From Aureispira sp. CCB-QB1 (GTDB lineage: Bacteria; Bacteroidota; Bacteroidia; Chitinophagales; Saprospiraceae), in NCBI GenBank assembly GCA_945870185.1, contig CAMBRK010000002.1:1-64000 (forward strand): a stretch of 64,000 nucleotides of DNA. Direction: 5' to 3'. A program made the translations under genes and the position numbers. Positions 53,842 to 62,938 of the stretch are shown one piece after another (the first letter of the stretch is position 1; the number at the start of each line of letters is the position of its first letter). Under the pieces are notes generated by a model. The model had not been told where the DNA came from, searched no databases, and saw only the letters and a list, made by a program, of their open reading frames with translations.

Positions 53842-54918
53842 ATGTTTATCAAAAAATTTTTGTGGATTGCATTAGTTTTCATATCATTATTTGCATGTGG
53901 AACAAAAGAAAAAACTTTGGAAGTTTTATCACCTGCAATCACTACCGAAAAAGTAAATACGGATAGTGATGATCCTGCGATATGGATTCATCCTGTGGAC
54001 CCATCAAAAAGTCTAGTCATAGGTACAGACAAAGGCGGGGATTCTGGAGCAGGTGGTTTGTATATGTTTGATATGAATGGTAAGATAGATACATCCAAAA
54101 CCATTCCACTCCAACGACCCAATAATGTGGATATTGCATATGGTCTAGATATCAATGGAACCAAAATAGACATTGCAGTATGTACAGAAAGAAATACCAA
54201 TAGCATCAGAGTGGTGGCGTTACCAGAAATGAAGCTAATAGACAATGGAGGAATATCTGTTTTTGAAGATGACTCTCTCCAGGCGCCCATGGGTATCGCA
54301 TTGTTTAAAGATCTATCCACACAATTGATCTATGCCATAGTAGGCAGAAAAACGGGTCCAAAAGAAGGATATCTGTACCAATACAGACTGGCTGCTGACG
54401 GCAATGGTATAGTTAAAGGGTCTTTGGTAAGAAAGTTTGGGAAATACAGCGGCCAAAAAGAGATAGAATCTATTGTGGTAGATAATGAATTAGGTTATGT
54501 ATATTGTTCTGACGAAGGAGTTGGTGTGAGAAAATATTATGCTCATCCGGATAGCACCAATGTAGAATTAGCACTTTTTGCCACTAACGGTGTTGCCGAG
54601 GATCATGAAGGACTCTCTATATATAAGGCCAATGATGGTACAGGATATATCCTGCTTTCCGACCAACAAGCCAATCAATTTCATATTTTCCCACGCGAAG
54701 GCACCAAAGCTAATAAACATGATCATCCCTTGATTAAGGTTATCAAAACCAGTACAGACGAAAGTGATGGAAGCGAAGTCACCCATATATCCATAAACGA
54801 TAAGTTTAAAAATGGACTTTTTGTGGCCATGAGTACAGATGGTACATTTCAGTTTTATAAGTGGGAAGACATAGCTGGAAAAGATCTCTTTTTAGCACCC
54901 AATGGATTGAAGAAGTAA
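53842..54918 (+). CDS. Beta-propeller phytase (3-phytase-like)
   Basis: A 358-aa lipoprotein (LFAC near residue 19). Family motifs: DSDDPAIWIHPVDPSKSLVIGTDKGG (near 40-65), GLYMFDMNGK, RPNNVDIAYG, APMGIALFKD, EIESIVVDNELGYVYCSDEGVGVRKY and EDHEGLSIYKANDGTGYILLSDQ. These acidic residues bind the calcium ions and phosphates in Bacillus-type phytases. It removes phosphates from myo-inositol hexakisphosphate at the outer surface or in the periplasm. It pairs with the divergent TonB receptor. Confidence 0.9.
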   Translation: MFIKKFLWIALVFISLFACGTKEKTLEVLSPAITTEKVNTDSDDPAIWIHPVDPSKSLVIGTDKGGDSGAGGLYMFDMNGKIDTSKTIPLQRPNNVDIAYGLDINGTKIDIAVCTERNTNSIRVVALPEMKLIDNGGISVFEDDSLQAPMGIALFKDLSTQLIYAIVGRKTGPKEGYLYQYRLAADGNGIVKGSLVRKFGKYSGQKEIESIVVDNELGYVYCSDEGVGVRKYYAHPDSTNVELALFATNGVAEDHEGLSIYKANDGTGYILLSDQQANQFHIFPREGTKANKHDHPLIKVIKTSTDESDGSEVTHISINDKFKNGLFVAMSTDGTFQFYKWEDIAGKDLFLAPNGLKK

Positions 54919-55031
54919 ATGGGTTTGATTCTACCAGCTTTCGAAAATCCAGATGCTGATTGTATATGATCGAAGTTGCAAAACTTGAAACGCCTTAGTA
55001 TCACTTCGATCTACGGGAGTTTATTTGCATC

Positions 55032-55553
55032 TTACCGATTAATAAAAAAAGTTTCAAAAGCTTTTAATTCATTGATTTCCTGTGTAACAAATTTGTCAAA
55101 TAACTTATCACCAACCTGACTTCTGAGTGCTGATATGCCCACATCAATCAATCTAATACCTTGATCAGTCAAAAATATATTGTCAAATGAAAAACCTGGC
55201 ATGTCTGATGGTCTCCGTATATCACGATGTACAAAACCTTGTTCATGAAGTTGCGTCAATTCATCTTCAAATACTTCGAATATCAATTGCCTCCTTTCAA
55301 ATTCAAATGCTCTAAAGTCTATTGGATACAACCTTTCCATCACTAATACTTCCGTATCGTCGGCTAATAAGTCTAAACGGACAAACTTTACTATAAGGTT
55401 ATTGATATGGTTAGCAAATTTCATTTTTTCTGCTTCTGAACCTATCTCTGATCTTGTATTTTCAAAAAATAATTTTCCAGCTTCTGTTTCTGACAAAGCA
55501 ATTACAGTATTGTTTGCACCTGATGATAGCGTTTTGGGATATTTCTTTGCCAT
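55032..55553 (-). CDS. Minimal protein-kinase-like protein
   Basis: A 173-aa cytosolic protein. It has kinase-fold landmarks: a hinge-like EVLVMERLYPIDF, the catalytic loop GFVHRDIRRPSDMPGFSFDNIFL (HRD and the downstream Asn) and the metal Asp in GIRLIDVGIS. The N-lobe is shortened and the C-terminal lobe after the DxG segment is only about 35 residues, so it is much smaller than a canonical kinase. I did not find the usual glycine loop or VAIK lysine. It may be a small atypical kinase or a pseudokinase. No partner gene is evident. Confidence 0.6.
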   Translation of the reverse strand: MAKKYPKTLSSGANNTVIALSETEAGKLFFENTRSEIGSEAEKMKFANHINNLIVKFVRLDLLADDTEVLVMERLYPIDFRAFEFERRQLIFEVFEDELTQLHEQGFVHRDIRRPSDMPGFSFDNIFLTDQGIRLIDVGISALRSQVGDKLFDKFVTQEINELKAFETFFINR

Positions 55554-55726
55554 AAAAAATTATTTTGAATGCAAAAATACAAAAAATTGGGCGTAATCTG
55601 AAAGATTAAATCATTATACTACAATTTACAAATTAAGTTAGCTAAATATGGTAAAAAGTCTCAGTGCCACTACAGCAGCACAAGTAATGCATCTGTACTA
55701 TTTTATAAACCACTATATAACTGGTA

Positions 55727-55760
55727 TAAAAAAAGCCTTCACACTTTTGGAAGGCTTTAT
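55727..55760 (-). terminator. Intrinsic terminator of the phnZ-like/phosphatase operon
   Basis: AAAGCCTT/AAGGCTTT arms; on the minus strand the stem is followed by a T-run, 33 bp after the phosphatase stop. Confidence 0.88.
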
Positions 55761-55792
55761 ATTAACTAACTAACAATAACAAATTATTTTTA

Positions 55793-57685
55793 CTATCTCC
55801 ACAATTCAAATGGTGTAAAGGGAATCTCATTTTTATTCAGGTCTAGATATCCGGCTTGTAGATGCTGAGAGCCTGTGGACTCTATATATTCTATTTTAAT
55901 TTTGTGTTTACCTTTGGACAATATGGTCTGACCTGTTTTGGACATAGCGCTATGGTCACCATCGTGGTCTATGAGCAATGTATCATTGATATACAGTTTT
56001 GAGCCATCATCTGAGTTGATATAAAACGTGCGGATGCCCGTTTCAGGTATTTCGATATATCCTTCTATCACTAGTCCGAAGTGATCTTCTCTATGCGCTA
56101 CTGTAGATAGATTGAGTGTTTGCATGAAGCCCGTTTTTACAGTCTGAAGCTTTGAGAAATCTGGAATATTTTTCCAATCTCCTTCATAATAAGTATAGTT
56201 TAGACCTTTGACCAAATCCCTTTTTACTGTTGGTGCTTGCGGACTCATTTTCTTGACAGACTGTTGGGTGATTCTACTTTGGTTACCATCTTTGGTATAT
56301 GCTCTTGTTCTGATCGTACACGTTTTATCTACTTTAATGGGCTGACTATATCGGCTACTTTTATCGGTAGGTTCTGTGCCATCAGTTGTATAATATATCA
56401 TCAAATCATTCATAGCAGCAGACAAGGTAATGGAAGTATTTTTTTCAAAAACTGGGCCCGTGGTTTCTATTTTTACTCCGGGTGGCATCTTAACTATTTT
56501 GAGTTTGTCTTTGTTTTTTTCCATCTGAAAAGCATCGATCAATCTACCTTCATGGTCAATGGCTTTAAATATCAATTGATCCTGATAAATATTGAATGTG
56601 CAATAATGATGTACCGCTTGCAACTCTGTAGTAAACCAACTTCTCGTAGGCGCAAAATCTTCAATATATCCGCCTGCACCACCAGAATTGATATAAATGA
56701 CGCCATCTTTGGTATTGATCCGATCGTTGGTCATTGGCCAGCTTCTTTCATACAAATGGGTATGTCCGTACAAACAAAAATCCAAACCATATTTATCATA
56801 TAAAGGTACCAAGTTTCTCGATTTTGAACCAAGATTGGACAGTTCTTTGGCGGTATCTCCATAGTCATTATTATCTGAGGTATATGGTGGATGATGATGC
56901 ATGGCTATCTTCCAGGTAGCAGTAGATTTAGATAGTTCCCACTCCAGCCAATTGTATTGCTCAGAACCTTCATCTATATCTCTGTTGGAGTCAATCATAA
57001 AAAACTGCACATTCCCATAGGTAAAAGTATAGTAATACTCTGGTGCCGGAGCCACTATATAATCGTAGTACAAGGGTGAGTCCTGTTCATGATTTCCCAA
57101 TACAGGATAGATGGGCACCCGATTCATGAGTATATGGCCATATGGAAAAAAGTGTTCTGTCCAATCCGTTTTTTTAAGTCCTTTATCTACTAAGTCGCCG
57201 ACATGTACTACAAAATTGGGTCTGTCCTGATATACTTTTTCGGCTATTTTGCCCCACGCCCAAGGGGTATCATTATTTCGTTGCGTATCACCTATCAGGG
57301 CAAACATGAGTGCGCTGCTATCTTTGACGGCTGTTTTGAAGGTAGAAGTGGGCGATATCCATTCTTTGCCATCATCTGTAACAGATACTACCCGATAGAA
57401 ATAATTGGTTTCTGGTTTTAGCTTATCCATATACACTTCATGCAGTGTTCGCTTGCCTTTGACTAGTACAGCTTGATCGAGATTGGGCTGAGCTGCATTT
57501 TTGGTAGCTTCGCCGTATTGCACTTTGGTCGTAGCTTTTTTATGGGTTTCCCATAAGATGTACATGCCCGTTTGGGTAGAAAACTGTAAGTATGGTTTTA
57601 CCAAAAAACCTGTGTCACTTTGACTATAAATGGAAGCCGATAGCATTAATGAAACAACAAATAATAGGATTGACTTAAAACTCAT
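55793..57685 (-). CDS. Purple-acid-phosphatase-like metallophosphoesterase with PA14 domain
   Basis: A 630-aa secreted protein. Residues 22-120 are a fibronectin-like PAP N-terminal domain (KPYLQFSTQTGMYILWET). Residues 125-360 are the metallophosphoesterase with ALIGDTQRN, VVHVGDLVDKG, PVLGNHEQD, MHHHPPYTSD and YGHTHLYERS. Residues 400-460 resemble a chitobiase C-terminal-like sandwich (YYTTDGTEPT), and 490-630 a PA14 domain (YYEGDWKNIPDF...TGIRTFYINSDDGSKLYIND...LQAGYLDL), probably binding glycan. It releases phosphate from organic esters outside the cell. It is the second gene of an operon with the phnZ-like gene (13-bp gap). Confidence 0.88.
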   Translation of the reverse strand: MSFKSILLFVVSLMLSASIYSQSDTGFLVKPYLQFSTQTGMYILWETHKKATTKVQYGEATKNAAQPNLDQAVLVKGKRTLHEVYMDKLKPETNYFYRVVSVTDDGKEWISPTSTFKTAVKDSSALMFALIGDTQRNNDTPWAWGKIAEKVYQDRPNFVVHVGDLVDKGLKKTDWTEHFFPYGHILMNRVPIYPVLGNHEQDSPLYYDYIVAPAPEYYYTFTYGNVQFFMIDSNRDIDEGSEQYNWLEWELSKSTATWKIAMHHHPPYTSDNNDYGDTAKELSNLGSKSRNLVPLYDKYGLDFCLYGHTHLYERSWPMTNDRINTKDGVIYINSGGAGGYIEDFAPTRSWFTTELQAVHHYCTFNIYQDQLIFKAIDHEGRLIDAFQMEKNKDKLKIVKMPPGVKIETTGPVFEKNTSITLSAAMNDLMIYYTTDGTEPTDKSSRYSQPIKVDKTCTIRTRAYTKDGNQSRITQQSVKKMSPQAPTVKRDLVKGLNYTYYEGDWKNIPDFSKLQTVKTGFMQTLNLSTVAHREDHFGLVIEGYIEIPETGIRTFYINSDDGSKLYINDTLLIDHDGDHSAMSKTGQTILSKGKHKIKIEYIESTGSQHLQAGYLDLNKNEIPFTPFELWR

Positions 57686-57698
57686 TTGTTTTGTGATT

Positions 57699-58301
57699 TT
57701 ATAAAGATGATGATTTTAAATTATGCTCCAAATGGGTATAAATCAATTGGCGAATTTCATCCATATTTTCATCAACGGGAATTTCTGATTTTGCCATTTC
57801 GTCCCATTTTCGTAGCTGGATATATCTTTCAGAATATTTGTCTTCCTGAAAGTCTTTTGCTTCCCCAGGAGTCATCTTTCCACCCTGAAAGTCCAATGTT
57901 CTTTTACTAGCTTCTGAAAGCTGTTCGTAATACTCGGGAAATTTGTAAGTTAGGTATCTCTTAGCATTGACATGGGATGCGATGAGTCTACACACTTTGT
58001 TTGAAAAGCCCATTTTTCGAAGGAAATTAGCACCAAGTGTCTCATGATCTACCACACCATAACTATCCATTACTTGATGTTCGTCGGTCTCATCAATACA
58101 TAAATGTCCGATGTCGTGTAGAAAAGCAGCCAATATCGTTTCTGAGTCACCACCATTAGCTTTGGCCAGATGTGCTGCTTGAAGGGCGTGTTGCAGTTGC
58201 GTTACTCCTTCACCAAAATAGAGTTCGCCGCCATATTTTCTGTAGAGTGAGATTATAGATTCTGTACTTTGAAATATTCTGTCGGGCATCATGTCATACA
58301 T
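57699..58301 (-). CDS. HD-domain oxygenase resembling PhnZ (phosphonate catabolism)
   Basis: A 200-aa protein; the real start may be 58292 or 58289, since 58301 would leave only 8 nt after the -7 element. It matches the phosphonate-associated HD family: YGGELYFGEGVTQLQHALQAAHLA with the substrate-loop Tyr/Glu and first His, AAFLHDIGHLCIDE (HD pair), VVDHETLGANFL and ASHVNAKRYL (distal His ligands). PhnZ uses two irons to cleave the C-P bond of 2-amino-1-hydroxyethylphosphonate. Its usual partner PhnY is not in the window, so the substrate could differ. First gene of the operon with the phosphatase. Confidence 0.82.
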   Translation of the reverse strand: MYDMMPDRIFQSTESIISLYRKYGGELYFGEGVTQLQHALQAAHLAKANGGDSETILAAFLHDIGHLCIDETDEHQVMDSYGVVDHETLGANFLRKMGFSNKVCRLIASHVNAKRYLTYKFPEYYEQLSEASKRTLDFQGGKMTPGEAKDFQEDKYSERYIQLRKWDEMAKSEIPVDENMDEIRQLIYTHLEHNLKSSSL

Positions 58302-58309
58302 TTGAATGG

Positions 58310-58377
58310 CAAAAATATGGTTTCCATTTTACCAGTAAGTATCGTCAATATTAAGGTATGGTTAAGTTGTGGTTATG
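58310..58377 (-). promoter_or_regulatory. Pho-box-like promoter of the phnZ-like/phosphatase operon
   Basis: Five hexamers on the minus strand at an 11-bp pitch: CATAAC (58377-58372), CTTAAC (58366-58361), CTTAAT (58355-58350), CGATAC (58344-58339, degenerate) and GGTAAA (58333-58328). Then exactly 10 bp and TATTTTTG (58317-58310), a full TAnnTTTG match. Confidence 0.8.
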
Positions 58378-58439
58378 GTGATTTGTATTAATTTAATATT
58401 AAGTTTACAAAATAATAGTTTAGTTATTTTACAACTCTT

Positions 58440-58447
58440 TACTTTTG
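58440..58447 (+). promoter_or_regulatory. -7 element of the lipoprotein gene at 58488
   Basis: TACTTTTG matches TAnnTTTG and lies about 40 bp before the ATG. There is no TTAA hexamer 10 bp upstream, so it serves as an internal contrast to the Pho-box-like promoters. Confidence 0.55.
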
Positions 58448-58487
58448 CATTGTAAAATGAGCAATAACATATTAAAAAAAAATTAAC

Positions 58488-59401
58488 ATGAAAACACAAA
58501 ATTTTTTCTTTACTATTATTTTAGTTTCAATTCTATCCCTTTTTTCTTGTTCAAAATCTGAAGTATTTGTACAACAAGAAAAAGATGTAATGATAGAAGG
58601 TGGTAAAATGGCATTTAAAAATGATGAAGCATTTGAATCATTTATTAAACAAATTAAGGAGAATAATGAATCGCCATTTTCTAAATCTGAATTTTATTCA
58701 CTAAAACACATTTTAGCTGATTTTAGTGACGAATTCATCGATCAAGTTTGCCAAGAATATTCGAGATCAGGTAAAAACACTAGTAAGTATTTTGTATTCG
58801 TCCAAGAAAAAATGAGACTTACTTAGAACCAATAGTTGATCAGTATGCAATGCAATTTATTCTAAATAAAGATTTAGAATTTATTATAGGAAATACTGTT
58901 TATAAATATTTTAGAAATGAAATAAAAGTAAAAAATATCAATGAAGATTGGTCAGTATCTGAGTCATATCCTATCACCAGAGATGAAATTGAATTAGGTT
59001 CAAGGTTAGATATAGCCCAATGTGATTCACCAGAATACAATTTTAGTAGACTGAGAAGAAAGGTGTCAGGAGAAATAAGTCGTACATGTGCTTTTTTCTA
59101 TTCTGAATTAAGAGTAAACGCAAAACACAGAAGAAGATCATGGGGTACTTGGAATTATTCAGATACTCATTACCTCGCTTTAGGGACAACAAATGGATCG
59201 GTAAGTTTCACACCGGCATGTACTGGAGGGCCGTGTAGTGGCACAACAGAGTTTGCAGAAGAATATTGGGCATCATCCGTTAATGTCATAGTAGATTATG
59301 GAGTCAATTGTACAACATGTCCTAGTTTATGCAATGCAAATGTAAATTATACTGCGACTTGTTTAGACAATCAAACTAGAGGTTGTTCAATAATAAGATA
59401 A
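58488..59401 (+). pseudogene. Lipoprotein gene split by a one-base frameshift
   Basis: The first frame (58488-58826, 112 aa) has a signal peptide with lipobox LFSC and ends VQEKMRLT. The second open frame starts at 58850 (183 aa, Cys-rich end CTTCPSLCNANVNYTATC). Reading the +1 frame from the A6 run near 58807-58812 bridges the gap with ETYLEPIVDQYAMQFILNKDLEFIIGNTVYKYF, a continuous and sensible sequence. One additional A would make a single protein of about 304 aa. It could be a recent mutation, a slippage-controlled gene or a sequencing error. Function unknown. Confidence 0.7.
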
Positions 59402-59453
59402 ATTATTAACTATTATTTAATCAAATATGTTTTGCTCATTTTACTATTTAGAT

Positions 59454-60332
59454 ATGCAAAAGATAGGTCTATATTTATGTTGGATAAGTTTATTGGTAAT
59501 GAGTTATTCTTGCCAAAAGGAACTAAATTATTCAATACCAACGATTATTAAACCAGTTGTATATGCTAATATTCACAATAATGGTATCACTGTATATGTC
59601 AGTAAATCTGAAAATCTTTTATTAGATGAACTAAACCCATCAAAACTTTGGATTCAAAATGCTCAAATACATATAATTACAAGTGACACAACATTATATA
59701 TTCCATTTGTTAAAGAAAATATGTATCATCTATATTTTGATTCTGCAAATAATGTTTCTAAACAATATGAATTAAAAGTGGCAATTCCAGACTTTCCTTT
59801 AGTTAAATCAACTATTACAAATTTCATTAAGAATCCAGTTCCAGCCATGCAAGTTAGTAAAGGGCAAATTATTGATAATGGAAATCAACCGCTTTATTCG
59901 ATAAATTTAAGTTTTGTATCATCAGTTGAAAAAAAATCAAACTATGTGGTACAAATCTCACCAGAAAATACAGATGGCACAAGTATTGGAGTTGATTTAT
60001 ATGGATTTGCAAAATATTATGATTTGCAAGATCTGCCATGTAATTATTCCATAAATAGTCATAACAAAATTTTGACTGCAACATTAGATGATATCTGTTC
60101 AGATTATAATACAATAGATGAAGATATTCTATTCTCAATAGAAAATCTTAAAAAACTAAGCATAAAATGCCAATATGTTGATGGGGATTATATAAAATTT
60201 TTAAAAAGTCAAGTACGCAGCACATTTAGTATAAATGCTTCAGACTTCCCAGATATTTCAAACTCAAATATCTCCAATGGTTATGGATATTTTTATATTA
60301 GTTATGAAAAATCTTTTCAAATTATTTATTAG
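59454..60332 (+). CDS. DUF4249-like outer-membrane-associated lipoprotein
   Basis: 292 aa from the ATG at 59454; the upstream ATG at 59427 places nine hydrophobic/aromatic residues before the real signal. Lipobox LVMSYSC near residue 19. The N-terminal domain with KPVVYANIHNNGITVYVSKSENLL and IQNAQIHIITSD is typical of DUF4249. These proteins are usually encoded next to a TonB-dependent receptor, as here (66 bp upstream of it). The role is unknown; they may act as receptor-associated surface lipoproteins. Confidence 0.65.
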   Translation: MQKIGLYLCWISLLVMSYSCQKELNYSIPTIIKPVVYANIHNNGITVYVSKSENLLLDELNPSKLWIQNAQIHIITSDTTLYIPFVKENMYHLYFDSANNVSKQYELKVAIPDFPLVKSTITNFIKNPVPAMQVSKGQIIDNGNQPLYSINLSFVSSVEKKSNYVVQISPENTDGTSIGVDLYGFAKYYDLQDLPCNYSINSHNKILTATLDDICSDYNTIDEDILFSIENLKKLSIKCQYVDGDYIKFLKSQVRSTFSINASDFPDISNSNISNGYGYFYISYEKSFQIIY

Positions 60333-60398
60333 TTAATTTTTGACAAATTTCAAAAAACGATTCAAAAAATAATTACTACTAAATTTCAAAATATAAAT

Positions 60399-62684
60399 AT
60401 GCGTTTTATCAATATTTCGATTTTTATATTGTTCACGATTTTCAATTTGAATGGGCAGCACAGAATATTTGTTTTAGATGCTCAAAGTGGAGAACCAATT
60501 ACAGGCTGTAGCTCAAGAACCATTGATTTAAAATGGTACACTACATGTGATAAAGATGGTAGTGTAGTTTTGCCAAAAATAAATGACACGACTCAAATAG
60601 TATTTTCGTATCCAGGTTATATTACAGACACTATAATTTATAATAAATTAAAGACCAAAAGTATTGTAAAACTGGAGCCAGAAATTTTGCCTATTGTCGA
60701 AATTACGGCTTTTAATGATAGAAATGCTACTGAATTACTTCAAAGCAGAACTATCTCACTTGAACAAATAAAGTCAATACCTCAATTAGGAGGAGAAGCT
60801 GACATATTTAAATCATTATCACTTTTACCTGGTATATCAACGGGCGGCGAAGGAACCAGCGGTTTGTATATAAGAGGTGGAACGCCAGATCAAAACTTAA
60901 TATTGATAGACGACGCACCAACCTATAATTTAAATCATTTATTTGGATTTATTTCAGCCATAAATCCAGATGCTGTAAAAAATGTAAATTTATATCACGG
61001 ACCTATTCCAGCTAGATATGGAGGCCGTCTATCTTCTGTGATAGACCTAACTGTTAAAGAAGGTAATAAAAACAAATGGAATAAAGATGCATCTGTAGGT
61101 TTAATAAGTTCTCATGTAAATTTAAATGGGCCAATTTCTGATAAAGTTGTCTTAAATTTTAACGCTCGGGCTAATTATTTAGGTTTACTCTTGTTACCTA
61201 CTTATCCAGCTTACAAAAGAGGTACATCAAAGAATTATTTTAACTTTTCGATGTATGATATCAATGCAAAAGTAACTTACAATATCAGTGAAAAAAATAA
61301 ATTAACATTTAGTTTTTATGATGGAAAAGATCATATTTTAGCAAATTCAAAACAATCCAGTGACATTTCAAAAGCTAAAAATAATTGGGGTAATAGGATT
61401 TTTTCAATGAAATACAACCATTTTTGGAAATCAGGAGTATCAAAAATAGTTGTCACTTATAATCAATATATTTATGATTTTAATTTTAATACCTTCGATT
61501 CTAATGAAAGTCGAATAGATGGATTCTCTAACCAATCTAACGTTAAGGATTTTAATATCAAGAATTTAAATAGTTTTACTCTGTTTGATAAGCAAAATAT
61601 TGATTTTGGGATGGAATTAAATAATATGTCAATCCTACCATCAAAGTTTCAATTGTTTGATGGATCAGATAAAAAATATGGCGATTCAACATACTTCTTG
61701 TCTTCTATAAACCCATTCGTTGATTTGAAATTTAAGTTTCGTAAATGGCACTTTGATTTGGGATACAGAGTAGGCATATTTGGAAGAGATCAAAAAATAT
61801 ATTTCCAACCGAGAATTGCAGCTGGTTATGATTATTCCGATAAATCAAGCTTTCTATTTTCAGTTACAAATACAGTTCAACAGCTCCATAGTTTAACAAA
61901 TTATAATTCACTTTCAGAAAATGAACTGTGGATACCTGCAACATCAAAATTAAAGCCTGAAACTGCAGTTTTGAGTACATTATCATCTTATCATAAAAAA
62001 CTATTTTGGGGTCTCGATATAAGAACAGGGCTATTTTTCAAAAGAATGTCCAATCAAGTAGATTATATTAGAAATGGCGATAGATTTAGTATATTTAATT
62101 TGGTTACGTCAGGAGATTTTGAAGACAAACTGGCTTCTAACGGGATAGGCACAACAACAGGCCTTGAATTGCAACTTGAAAAAAGTGCTGGAAATATAAA
62201 AGGTTGGATTTCTTATACCTATAGTCGTAATTTGCGCCGTTTCAGTCAGATTAACAATGGACAAGAGTACAACCATCTTTATGACAGACCACACAGTCTA
62301 TCGATAGTAGCTTCATCAAGTTTATCAAAAAAATGGACAATTAATAGTACTTTTGTATTTGAATCAGGCAGACCTGTTACATTACCCACGGCAAGAGTTT
62401 TAGGCCAGGATGGTGATTATTTCTATATTTTTGAAGGAAGAAATAATAAAAGAATGCCTGTATATCATAGACTTGATATAGGATTGACAAAATCAATTGA
62501 AACCGAAAAAGGAATTCGGTCTTGGACTTTCGGATTATACAATGCTTACGCTAGAAGGAATCCATATGCTCTTGAAGTAGCAAATAGACTTAATTTTAAA
62601 GAAGGAAATTCTAAGATTGTAATTGTTCAAAAATCTATTTTTCAATTTATTCCTTCTGTTAATTTTACCTATAAATGGAAGTAA
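60399..62684 (+). CDS. TonB-dependent receptor with CarboxypepD_reg-like domain
   Basis: A 761-aa protein. Signal peptide, a short CarboxypepD-like domain (residues 22-95, FVLDAQSGEPITGC...PGYITDTIIY), then the plug: IKSIPQLGGEADIFKSLSLLPGISTGGEGTSGLYIRGGTPDQNLILIDDAPTYNLNHLFGFISAINPDAVKNVNLYHGPIPARYGGRLSSVIDL, very characteristic of DUF4249-paired receptors. The barrel ends IPSVNFTYKWK. Ligand unknown. No TTAA array is visible upstream, so this pair is probably outside the phosphate set. Confidence 0.88.
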   Translation: MRFINISIFILFTIFNLNGQHRIFVLDAQSGEPITGCSSRTIDLKWYTTCDKDGSVVLPKINDTTQIVFSYPGYITDTIIYNKLKTKSIVKLEPEILPIVEITAFNDRNATELLQSRTISLEQIKSIPQLGGEADIFKSLSLLPGISTGGEGTSGLYIRGGTPDQNLILIDDAPTYNLNHLFGFISAINPDAVKNVNLYHGPIPARYGGRLSSVIDLTVKEGNKNKWNKDASVGLISSHVNLNGPISDKVVLNFNARANYLGLLLLPTYPAYKRGTSKNYFNFSMYDINAKVTYNISEKNKLTFSFYDGKDHILANSKQSSDISKAKNNWGNRIFSMKYNHFWKSGVSKIVVTYNQYIYDFNFNTFDSNESRIDGFSNQSNVKDFNIKNLNSFTLFDKQNIDFGMELNNMSILPSKFQLFDGSDKKYGDSTYFLSSINPFVDLKFKFRKWHFDLGYRVGIFGRDQKIYFQPRIAAGYDYSDKSSFLFSVTNTVQQLHSLTNYNSLSENELWIPATSKLKPETAVLSTLSSYHKKLFWGLDIRTGLFFKRMSNQVDYIRNGDRFSIFNLVTSGDFEDKLASNGIGTTTGLELQLEKSAGNIKGWISYTYSRNLRRFSQINNGQEYNHLYDRPHSLSIVASSSLSKKWTINSTFVFESGRPVTLPTARVLGQDGDYFYIFEGRNNKRMPVYHRLDIGLTKSIETEKGIRSWTFGLYNAYARRNPYALEVANRLNFKEGNSKIVIVQKSIFQFIPSVNFTYKWK

Positions 62685-62821
62685 AATTCTATATGGAGCT
62701 CAAATCAAATTAAAAAGAAAGCGGCACAAATAAAAATGTTACCATTCTAATACCACAATCTATACTATTACTAAATAAACAATATTGAATGTTAAATCAT
62801 TCATTAAGTACTAAAATTGCA

Positions 62822-62851
62822 TATTATGATTGAGATATCATACATAATATG
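62822..62851. repeat. AT-rich inverted repeat upstream of hipBA
   Basis: ATATTATG and CATAATAT arms surround about 14 bp. It is a possible operator for the adjacent XRE/HipB-type regulator, but low complexity makes this weak. Confidence 0.35.
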
Positions 62852-62869
62852 AATATATTTGAATATTAC

Positions 62870-62900
62870 TTGACTAATTCATAAAAATGGTCTATTTTTG
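62870..62900 (+). promoter_or_regulatory. Promoter of the hipBA-like operon
   Basis: TTG (62870-62872), 20 nt, then TATTTTTG (62893-62900), a full -7 match. The start codon is 38 bp downstream. Confidence 0.6.
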
Positions 62901-62938
62901 TATGGTATTTCATTCACAAATGTTAATTATCCTAAATT

